From NCBI GenBank assembly GCA_017965475.1, contig JAGCPV010000134.1:1-58097 (forward strand): 58,097 bases of DNA, in the 5' to 3' direction. Of this stretch, positions 1 to 5,103 are shown piece after piece; within the stretch, counting starts at the first letter, position 1; each line of letters starts with the position of its first letter. The notes beneath the pieces were generated by a model that saw nothing but the letters and a program-made list of their open reading frames with translations, made no database searches and was not told where the DNA came from. The DNA is from Prevotella sp. GTDB taxonomy: Bacteria > Bacteroidota > Bacteroidia > Bacteroidales > Bacteroidaceae. The translations under genes and the position numbers were made by a program.

Positions 1-36
1 CACCTGCATAATTTAACATAAAATAGGAATAAAAAA

Positions 37-113
37 GGCTTCGAAGTTTGCTCAACTCACTGAAAATGAGTAACTTTACAATCGCCAAACAGTAAAGTAC
101 AAACTTAGAAGCC
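37..113. repeat. Foldable inverted-repeat element (three-way junction)
   Basis: The outer arms at 37-50 and 100-113 are complementary at 13 of 14 positions. Inside them are two further hairpins: ACTCA/TGAGT at 55-59 and 67-71, and ACTTTAC/GTAAAGT at 73-79 and 92-98. The whole would fold as a three-way junction in RNA or single-stranded DNA. It lies directly before a broken small gene. It could be a mobile-element end, an attachment site or a structured leader; the sequence does not decide. Confidence 0.5.
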
Positions 114-279
114 GTGAGCAAAGGTACAACAATTATTTCAGATTTGAGAAGCTTTTTCTCAGAAAATGAGAATAACCGTGCAATTAATGCGATTACAGGA
201 TATATCCAACGTGATGGTGGAACAAGAGGAGGATCGTGGCGGATTCTTTTGGTTTCCACAACCTAAAATGGTTGAGTAA
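114..279 (+). pseudogene. Small unrecognised ORF, probably frameshifted
   Basis: A GTG-started reading frame at 114-266 encodes about 50 residues beginning VSKGTTIISDLRSFF and containing GYIQRDGGTRGGSWR. Near 243-249 the sensible reading moves by one base. Removing one A gives WRFFWFPQPKMVE and a stop at 277-279, a more protein-like end than the unshifted VSTT stop. I do not recognise the family. It sits just after the folded repeat at 37-113 and before another frameshifted gene. It is either a decaying gene or a base-calling indel near the window edge. Confidence 0.35.
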
Positions 280-308
280 ATTGGTTATGGTTGGGCAATG
301 GCAATCAA

Positions 309-355
309 GTTGTACCACCATTCTCGGTGGTACAACTATATAAAGGTGGTACAAT
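309..355 (+). promoter_or_regulatory. Three-copy GTTGTACCACC motif, candidate operator
   Basis: GTTGTACCACC at 309-319 and its exact reverse complement at 326-336 form an 11-bp dyad with a 6-base spacer. A third copy (GGTGGTACAA, 345-354) follows in direct orientation and ends three bases before the ATG at 357. The geometry suits a dimeric repressor site or a 5' leader hairpin that controls the gene at 357. Confidence 0.45.
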
Positions 356-356
356 T

Positions 357-616
357 ATGGATCTACTGACCATACGACACGAGGATTTCACGATGTACGT
401 CGAATGTACGAAGTTCGAGGGCATCTGGAATAAGGCAACTGATATGTTGAGTGATGCTATTCCTCAAAAGGGACTTTTCTATCAGGAGGGTGAACCACTT
501 TATTTGTTGATCTCGATGATTATCATGATTTAAACTCTGTTGTTGAAGTGAATATTCATGATAGTATTGGCATTCAATTGAATAGCATGGAATTCAATAG
601 TATATGTAATGGATAA
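357..616 (+). pseudogene. Unrecognised small gene upstream of vsr, one-base frameshift
   Basis: From ATG 357 the frame reads MDLLTIRHEDFTMYVE and continues to about position 499. It then runs into a stop at 531-533. Adding one base near 499-500 joins it to another open frame that reads LFVDLDDYHDLNSVVEV and ends at TAA 614-616, giving about 86 residues. The repaired end overlaps the vsr start (609) by eight bases, which suggests the two were translationally coupled. The family is not recognised. It could be a fragment of a restriction-associated protein, but that is only inferred from its neighbour. Confidence 0.4.
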
Positions 617-1109
617 GCTCTCTGCAGAACAGCGGCACAAGAACATGGCTTCGATTCGTTCGAAGGATACGAAGCCAGAGATGATTGTGCGGCGTGGGCT
701 GTGGAGTAGGGGCTTCCGCTATAGGCTGAACTCGCCAAGGTTGCCAGGACATCCTGATCTGGTGCTGAAGAAATATCGTACGTGCATCTTCGTGAATGGG
801 TGCTTCTGGCATGGACACGAGGGGTGCTGTAAGATTCCGAATACGAATCGTGAGTTCTGGGTGGCGAAGATCCGCAGGAATCAGGAGCGGGATGTCGAGG
901 AACAGAAACGTTTAGCGGAGATGGGTTGGCATTGCATAACTGTCTGGGAGTGTGAACTGAAGCCATCGAAGCGTGAAGAAACGCTGAGGTCGCTGGCATT
1001 TACCCTGAACAAGATCTGGTTGGAGGAGCATGCCGTCATCGGGAAGCCGTATCCAAAGTTGGAGGAAGAGGACGGGAACTATCTGAAAGCAGCGGAGGAA
1101 ATAAAGTAA
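609..1109 (+). CDS. vsr: Very short patch repair endonuclease Vsr
   Basis: This 166-residue protein matches the Vsr family, which nicks next to T:G mismatches that arise when 5-methylcytosine deaminates. The family features visible are the N-terminal SIRSKDTKPEMIVRR segment, the catalytic-site stretch PGHPDLVLKKY with its Asp, and the FVNGCFWHGHEGC Zn/active-site motif followed by FWVAKIRRNQERD. Length is slightly above the usual 130-150 residues because of an acidic tail. The start overlaps the end of the frameshifted gene at 357-616. No cytosine methyltransferase lies next to it in this window, unlike the usual Dcm pairing. It converges with the AlbA-type gene downstream. Confidence 0.93.
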   Translation: MDKLSAEQRHKNMASIRSKDTKPEMIVRRGLWSRGFRYRLNSPRLPGHPDLVLKKYRTCIFVNGCFWHGHEGCCKIPNTNREFWVAKIRRNQERDVEEQKRLAEMGWHCITVWECELKPSKREETLRSLAFTLNKIWLEEHAVIGKPYPKLEEEDGNYLKAAEEIK

Positions 1110-1126
1110 ATTCAATAAAATCTTGG

Positions 1127-1753
1127 TTAAGTCAGGCTAAAGAGAAACTGCTGGTCTGTGTATTCCCATTGGACGGTGCCGAAGCGGATGAGGCGGGCCA
1201 GAAGTGTGATGACCTTGGGACGGGGTAGCTTAGAAAGACGGACAATCTGGTTTAGTGTCTGGCGGCCTTGTATGGCGTCGAGCAGTTGGCGGACGGTGTC
1301 GTTATAGGTCATGACGGTCCCCTTTGGCTTCTGGGTCTCCCGCCAAAGGGCGAGGTGGACTGGTGAGGCTACGATGTTTTCGTCGGCAATGCGGATATAA
1401 GCGCGTGGCTTACCTTCTTCGTCATGTGCGCAGATAGGGCGTTTGTCGGATGGTGGGACGGTGGCAACGACAATGGTGCGTCCATCCACGTGGAACGTGT
1501 CGAACTTGATGCTGGGCTCTGGCTTACAGTATTTATAGGCGGCCTGATGCATCATGTAGATTTCCTCTTCGGAACGGACGCCAGAGAGATGTCCGTCGTC
1601 GCGAACGCCAATCAGCAGACGGCCTCCATCTGTGTTGGCAAATGCCGACACGGACTTGGCCAGCTTGCAGGCATCAGACACACGGTATTTGAAGTCCTGT
1701 TGCTGATGCTCGCCCTCTCGGATGAGGCTGAGGAGATAGCGTTTGTCGTCCAT
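1127..1753 (-). CDS. AlbA_2/Schlafen-type ATP-binding domain protein
   Basis: The 208-residue protein starts with an AlbA_2 (Schlafen-like) domain at about residues 10-130. The typical opening GEHQQQDFKYRVS is followed by LAKSVSAFANTDGGRLLIGV and the signature glycine-rich loop GVRDDGHLSGV. Residues 150-208 look like a winged-helix segment. Such proteins are often transcriptional regulators or accessory factors in defence loci; the exact role is unknown. It sits tail-to-tail with vsr, 17 bases away. Its promoter box TATCTTTG (minus strand, 1762-1769) ends only eight bases before the ATG. Confidence 0.75.
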   Translation of the reverse strand: MDDKRYLLSLIREGEHQQQDFKYRVSDACKLAKSVSAFANTDGGRLLIGVRDDGHLSGVRSEEEIYMMHQAAYKYCKPEPSIKFDTFHVDGRTIVVATVPPSDKRPICAHDEEGKPRAYIRIADENIVASPVHLALWRETQKPKGTVMTYNDTVRQLLDAIQGRQTLNQIVRLSKLPRPKVITLLARLIRFGTVQWEYTDQQFLFSLT

Positions 1754-1761
1754 ACGATGTG

Positions 1762-1769
1762 CAAAGATA
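1762..1769 (-). promoter_or_regulatory. -7 promoter box, very short leader
   Basis: TATCTTTG on the minus strand matches the Bacteroidetes TAnnTTTG element. Only eight bases separate it from the ATG at 1753, so the transcript would have almost no leader. Confidence 0.6.
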
Positions 1770-1831
1770 ATGGTTTATCCTGAAAAAGTGTCGCCAAACA
1801 TAAAGTAAAATCGAAGAAAAATAGATTATTA

Positions 1832-1892
1832 TTTGGTTGTTTCAAAAATAATACCTATCTTTGCCATCGAAATGATGGCATATTGCTGTCAT
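1832..1892 (+). promoter_or_regulatory. Promoter and dyad operator of the RelB-PIN operon
   Basis: TTTG at 1832-1835 and TATCTTTG at 1856-1863 are spaced 20 bases apart, as expected for a Bacteroidetes sigma-ABfr promoter. A 21-base imperfect dyad, ATGATGGCATATTGCTGTCAT (14 of 21 positions symmetric) at 1872-1892, covers the predicted transcription start. This fits autorepression by the antitoxin, as known for RelB/DinJ proteins. Confidence 0.6.
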
Positions 1893-1917
1893 GTTGAAGT
1901 TATGGTTTGTAGAAAAT

Positions 1918-2217
1918 ATGGCACAATCGGCAGTTACGGTTAGGTTAGATTCTGAGATGAAATCACAGTTTGATGCGCTCTGCGAGCAGTTTGGCATGAG
2001 TGCAAATACTGCATTTAACATCTTTGTAAAAGCGGTTATCAGAAGTCGTAGCATTCCTTTCACAATCAAAGGATCAACTAGTGCGTTAGACCTATTCATG
2101 CAGCAAAGAAATGCAGCAGAGTCGAACAAAGAGCAGGAACTTTCGTTGGATGAAATCAATGCAGAGATACGTGCAGCAAGGGAAGAATTGCGTAAAAAGA
2201 AGAGTGTGAAGGTATGA
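1918..2217 (+). CDS. RelB/DinJ-family antitoxin
   Basis: From ATG 1918 (MAQSAVTVRLDSEMK) this is a 99-residue protein. It has a ribbon-helix-helix N-terminus, VTVRLDSEMKSQFDALCEQFGMSANTAFNIF, typical of RelB/DinJ antitoxins that bind DNA and neutralise a toxin. The C-terminal half is charged and helical (SLDEINAEIRAAREELRKKK), consistent with toxin wrapping. An earlier in-frame ATG at 1891 is less likely because it falls inside the dyad operator. The stop overlaps the next start by four bases (ATGA), so the pair is co-translated. Confidence 0.85.
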   Translation: MAQSAVTVRLDSEMKSQFDALCEQFGMSANTAFNIFVKAVIRSRSIPFTIKGSTSALDLFMQQRNAAESNKEQELSLDEINAEIRAAREELRKKKSVKV

Positions 2218-2621
2218 TTTATGCTGTTATTGACACCAATGTGCTGGTGTCTGCCCTTATCACTCATAATTCGCTTTCGGCAACGGCAAAGGTCGTGAGG
2301 CTATTGCTTGAAGGAGAATTTGTGCCTTTGTACGAGAGCTGTATCATTGAAGAATATCAAGAAGTGCTTCATCGTTCAAAATTCAAACTTTTGCCAGGTG
2401 TTGCTGATGCGCTTATATCGTATATTATGGAACATGGGATCGAGACATCACGAACGGCTTTCCTAGAATTAATGCCTGACGAAGCTGACCGAGTGTTCTA
2501 TGAAGTGTCGCTAAGTGTCGCTGATTCTTTTCTGGTTACAGGTAACTTGAAACATTATCCTCAGACACCAAAAGTCATTAGCCCCACAGATTTCGTTAAA
2601 GTGATTAACAGAATGGAATGA
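2214..2621 (+). CDS. PIN-domain toxin, PIN_3 / TIGR00305 type
   Basis: This 135-residue protein begins MIYAVIDTNVLVSALI, the first acidic motif of PIN-domain RNases. Later acidic positions are the E in IIEEYQEVL and the D in SVADSFLVTGNLKHYP, which together would coordinate Mg2+ for RNA cleavage. The pattern is that of the 'putative toxin-antitoxin system toxin component, PIN family'. It overlaps the RelB-type antitoxin gene by four bases, so the two form a type II module. PIN toxins usually pair with other antitoxin folds, but RelB-like partners for this subfamily occur in Bacteroidetes. Confidence 0.85.
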   Translation: MIYAVIDTNVLVSALITHNSLSATAKVVRLLLEGEFVPLYESCIIEEYQEVLHRSKFKLLPGVADALISYIMEHGIETSRTAFLELMPDEADRVFYEVSLSVADSFLVTGNLKHYPQTPKVISPTDFVKVINRME

Positions 2622-2659
2622 ATCTTGGGTGATACATTGAAGCGTAAGGAAGTGGGTTG

Positions 2660-3583
2660 ATGGCGATACAGGTGACATATAGGAGAACTAGCAGGCTGTC
2701 GATGCGCATCGTGAAGAACGGTGATGTGCATGTGTCTGTGCCTTTTGGACTTCCGAAGAAGATGGTGGAGAACTTTATCGAGGAGCATCGCGACTGGATA
2801 GAGAAGGCGAGGAAGAAGACGTCGGAGAAACAGCAGACGCGGGCGGACTTCTTCCATCAGTTGCCCTTGGAGACCCGTGAGCAGAAAGCGGAGGCGCTGG
2901 CGAGGCTGAAGGCATTGGTGGAGTCGATGGTGGAGCGGCATGCGGAGGAAATGGGCGTCAGACCCTCCGCCGTCGTATATAAACCCATGGTGTCGCAATG
3001 GGGACGATGCAACGTGAGGGATCGTTCCATCTGTATCTCCTCGTACGTGCTCCTGTTGCCTGAGTGGTGCGTGGAGCATGTGGTGGTGCATGAGCTGTGC
3101 CATCTGCTGGAACCCAGTCATAATGCCCGTTTCCATGCGTTGATGGATCGCTATTTCCCGCGTTGGCGTGAGGCCAGGAAAGAGGTGAACAGAAGGTGCA
3201 GACGGAAACGCATAGAGGTCGTGGCAGCGATCATACACGATGACGAGGGACGGATCTTCGCCACGCAGCGTGGGTATGGTGATTATAAGGACGGCTGGGA
3301 GTTTCCTGGGGGAAAGATGGAGCCTGGGGAGTCGCCTGAGGAGGCCTTGCGACGGGAGATCTGGGAGGAGCTGGAAACGAGGATCGTCGTGGAGCGGCTG
3401 GTGCAGACGGTGGAGTATGAGTATCCGAAGTTCCATTTGACGATGCACTGCTTCTGGTGCCATGTGGAGAGCGGCAGTCTGACGCTGAAAGAGCACGAGG
3501 CCGCACGCTGGCTCAGTAAAGACCAACTCGACAGCGTGGATTGGCTCCCTGCGGATCAGATTGTCGTGGATAAGATCAAGTAA
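2660..3583 (+). CDS. Fusion of YgjP-like metallopeptidase and NUDIX hydrolase
   Basis: Two domains are visible in this 307-residue protein. Residues 1 to about 178 are a YgjP/SprT-like (DUF45, M48-type) zinc peptidase with VVHELCHLLEPSHNARFH (HExxH at about 143) and the family signature SQWGRCN. Residues 182-307 are a NUDIX domain of MutT type with the box GGKMEPGESPEEALRREIWEEL, where the conserved Gly after EE is replaced (ELET), as in some 8-oxo-dGTP hydrolases. ATG 2660 is preferred over the TTG one codon earlier. The gene lies 38 bases after the toxin gene and ends at a bidirectional terminator. The substrate of either domain is not shown by the sequence. Confidence 0.85.
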   Translation: MAIQVTYRRTSRLSMRIVKNGDVHVSVPFGLPKKMVENFIEEHRDWIEKARKKTSEKQQTRADFFHQLPLETREQKAEALARLKALVESMVERHAEEMGVRPSAVVYKPMVSQWGRCNVRDRSICISSYVLLLPEWCVEHVVVHELCHLLEPSHNARFHALMDRYFPRWREARKEVNRRCRRKRIEVVAAIIHDDEGRIFATQRGYGDYKDGWEFPGGKMEPGESPEEALRREIWEELETRIVVERLVQTVEYEYPKFHLTMHCFWCHVESGSLTLKEHEAARWLSKDQLDSVDWLPADQIVVDKIK

Positions 3584-3607
3584 AAAGGTGGTCGCATGAC
3601 CACCTTT
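3584..3607. terminator. Bidirectional intrinsic terminator
   Basis: AAAGGTGGTC, a GCAT loop and GACCACCTTT form a perfect 10-bp hairpin between two convergent genes, with A-rich and T-rich flanks on the proper sides. It serves the YgjP-NUDIX gene on plus and the DUF4251 gene on minus. Confidence 0.8.
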
Positions 3608-3610
3608 ATT

Positions 3611-4111
3611 TCATTTCTCAAACTCCATGCTGCCAGAGTAGGAGATGTGATCGCGCTGGCGGGCTTGGACGTCGATGGAGGTGCTACCGTTGTCGAAGAT
3701 CTCAAGGGTATAGAGATAGGTGTCCTCGTCGTTCTTGACATCGATCTCGATACGGCGCATATTGCTCTTCACCTGCGTCTCACGATAGTTGCTGATGCGC
3801 TCGGAGAAGTTCAGTCCCTTGCCTCCGCCATAAGGCACACTAAAGACCTGGCCGAAGAACGGCAGATACGAGATCAGCGAGTCGTTACGCACCTCCACGG
3901 AATAGCCGTACGACACGTTCTTCGACGGGCCCTTCATCGGATACATGCGGTCAACGCCGATCTTGTAATGTCTCTCCGTCAGGGCGACCTTCACCTTTGC
4001 AGCCTGCTCAGCCGCTCTCGCAGCTCTCTCCTCTGCCGTCGCACACCCGCTCAGCATCACCAATGCCAAGAGCGCAACTGCCATTGAAAAAATACATCTC
4101 TTCATCGTCAT
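3611..4111 (-). CDS. DUF4251-family lipoprotein
   Basis: A lipoprotein signal is clear: MKRCIFSMAVALLALVMLSGC, with cleavage before Cys at about residue 23, then an Ala/Glu-rich linker. Residues 40-166 match the DUF4251 family of Bacteroidetes periplasmic lipoproteins, with VDRMYPMKGPS, LPFFGQVFSVPYGG and GLNFSERISNY typical of the fold. Function unknown. The start is either 4111 (MTMKR) or 4105 (MKRC); the latter looks more like a lipoprotein start. It shares a symmetric divergent promoter with the small-ORF operon to its right. Confidence 0.8.
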   Translation of the reverse strand: MTMKRCIFSMAVALLALVMLSGCATAEERAARAAEQAAKVKVALTERHYKIGVDRMYPMKGPSKNVSYGYSVEVRNDSLISYLPFFGQVFSVPYGGGKGLNFSERISNYRETQVKSNMRRIEIDVKNDEDTYLYTLEIFDNGSTSIDVQARQRDHISYSGSMEFEK

Positions 4112-4127
4112 CTGTTTTTAGTTGCTG

Positions 4128-4176
4128 CAAAATTACGGATAATATTTGGATAATCCAAAAGTTTTTTGTACCTTTG
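4128..4176. promoter_or_regulatory. Symmetric bidirectional promoter
   Basis: The minus-strand -7 box TAATTTTG (4128-4135) and the plus-strand -7 box TACCTTTG (4169-4176) are equidistant from a perfect dyad, TTTGGATAATCCAAA, at 4145-4159. The two arms of that dyad are the -33 TTTG boxes of the two promoters, each with a 20-base spacer. All elements are centred on base 4152. Confidence 0.7.
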
Positions 4177-4218
4177 CACTCGATAACCACATTTTTAATC
4201 ACTTAAATTTAATTTCTT

Positions 4219-4302
4219 ATGAAAAAGAAAAAATTAGAAATTTGTGTAAAATCGGGCAAAATGCTTGGTAGTGTCGAATCTTTTATCTACTTTTGCCGAT
4301 GA
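4219..4302 (+). CDS. 27-residue leader-like ORF
   Basis: ATG 4219 opens MKKKKLEICVKSGKMLGSVE and continues to TGA 4300-4302, which overlaps the next gene's ATG (4299) in an ATGA arrangement. It lies 42 bases after the TACCTTTG box at 4169-4176. The peptide is basic and matches no family I know. It could be a leader whose translation feeds ribosomes to the next ORF. A TACTTTTG sequence at 4288-4295 inside it is too close to ATG 4299 to give a useful transcript for that gene. Coding status is inferred from the overlap and the lysine-rich start. Confidence 0.35.
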   Translation: MKKKKLEICVKSGKMLGSVESFIYFCR

Positions 4303-4502
4303 AAACAGAATTTGGAAAATGGCTCATGGATATAGCCAAGTATATGGTAACAGCATTATTGCTATCGACCATATTCGCAGAACTAAAGGAACCCATCATC
4401 CTGTATATGGTGGTGATTCTCACGCCAATAGTCTTAGGACTTGGATTATACTGGGTAAATGAAGGTAAAAAAGATGAAAAAATAAAAATAAGAAAAAGAT
4501 GA
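4299..4502 (+). CDS. Small membrane protein, DUF6722-like
   Basis: ATG 4299 gives a 67-residue protein, MKTEFGKWLMDIAKYMVTA and onward. It has a hydrophobic helix at about 13-28, a second one at about 33-52 (ILYMVVILTPIVLGLGLYWV) and a Lys-rich tail. The opening KTEFGKWLMDIAKY resembles the DUF6722 family of short Bacteroidetes membrane proteins; this assignment is from memory. Its start overlaps the stop of the 27-residue ORF and its stop overlaps the next ATG, so three tiny frames appear coupled. Confidence 0.6.
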   Translation: MKTEFGKWLMDIAKYMVTALLLSTIFAELKEPIILYMVVILTPIVLGLGLYWVNEGKKDEKIKIRKR

Positions 4503-4600
4503 ATACTCTAATTGTAGCAGGATCCATTTTGCTAATAGCAATTGTTGGTTCTATTTATTTTAAGTACCAGGACCACAAGATGGCAAAACAAAAGAAATGA
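4499..4600 (+). CDS. 33-residue single-span membrane peptide
   Basis: ATG 4499 overlaps the preceding stop (ATGA). The peptide MNTLIVAGSILLIAIVGSIY has one transmembrane helix at about residues 3-20, followed by a basic tail (KYQDHKMAKQKK). A strong terminator begins 13 bases after its stop, so it is the last gene of the unit. No family is recognised. The overlap, the clean hydrophobic segment and the terminator placement support a real gene that ordinary length cut-offs would miss. Confidence 0.55.
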   Translation: MNTLIVAGSILLIAIVGSIYFKYQDHKMAKQKK

Positions 4601-4613
4601 TTTGAATCCCATC

Positions 4614-4641
4614 AACAAGGCTCGCATTCACGAGCCTTGTT
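4614..4641 (+). terminator. Intrinsic terminator
   Basis: AACAAGGCTCG, loop CATTCA, and CGAGCCTTGTT form an 11-bp perfect hairpin followed by T-rich sequence, closing the small-membrane-protein operon. Confidence 0.8.
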
Positions 4642-4661
4642 TCATTATCTTGATATATTTC

Positions 4662-4692
4662 TTTGTAGTTTGAGAAATAATTACTATCTTTG
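4662..4692 (+). promoter_or_regulatory. Bacteroidetes-type promoter
   Basis: TTTG at 4662-4665 and TATCTTTG at 4685-4692 are separated by 19 bases; the ATG at 4714 follows 21 bases after the box. It should drive the 4714-6527 gene pair. Confidence 0.65.
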
Positions 4693-4713
4693 TAGCATCA
4701 AACAGAATAAAGC

Positions 4714-5103
4714 ATGAAAAAGCTCTTGGTTTTGATTATATTCCTGATTGTAGCGGGGATGGTACTTATGGCAACATGCCCTGACAGGGAGGCACATCGT
4801 GTGGCCGTCAAAGGCGTGGCATCAGCAGTGGTGAACGCGGAGATGGACCAGAAAGGTATTGATGAGACCATAGGGGCTATTGGTGCGATGCTGGGCATCA
4901 GCGCTATGGATGCTTATCTTAGTTCCAATCTGATCGTACGCGATCATACCTTTTATAATGTGGGATACGTCAGTTATGATGGAGAACTCAGAATGGTATC
5001 CGTGGGTGTGTTGAACCATGTGTTCACGATCAGTGAGGAAGATGCGAAACAGATCATGAAGGGAAAATTGTCGTTGCCAGAATTAATAAAAGAAGTGATA
5101 TGA
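4714..5103 (+). CDS. Secreted or membrane-anchored protein, DUF4359-like
   Basis: The 129-residue protein has an N-terminal signal or anchor (KKLLVLIIFLIVAGMVLMA), then a small soluble domain. Residues 22-60 (CPDREAHRVAVKGVASAVVNAEM) resemble the short DUF4359 proteins, but I am not certain. The segment IVRDHTFYNVGYVSYDGE followed by VSVGVLNHVFT looks like a beta-rich stretch. Its stop overlaps the start of the histidine phosphatase by four bases, so the two are co-translated and may act in the same compartment. Confidence 0.55.
   Translation: MKKLLVLIIFLIVAGMVLMATCPDREAHRVAVKGVASAVVNAEMDQKGIDETIGAIGAMLGISAMDAYLSSNLIVRDHTFYNVGYVSYDGELRMVSVGVLNHVFTISEEDAKQIMKGKLSLPELIKEVI

Noticed and set aside
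2561..3526. 321-codon minus-strand frame opposite the YgjP-NUDIX gene
   Set aside because: His/Arg/Leu-rich shadow of a GC-biased gene; the plus strand has two catalytic motifs in frame.
4288..4295. TACTTTTG as promoter of the 67-residue membrane protein
   Set aside because: It ends three bases before ATG 4299, so transcription would begin after the start codon; the box at 4169-4176 fits better.
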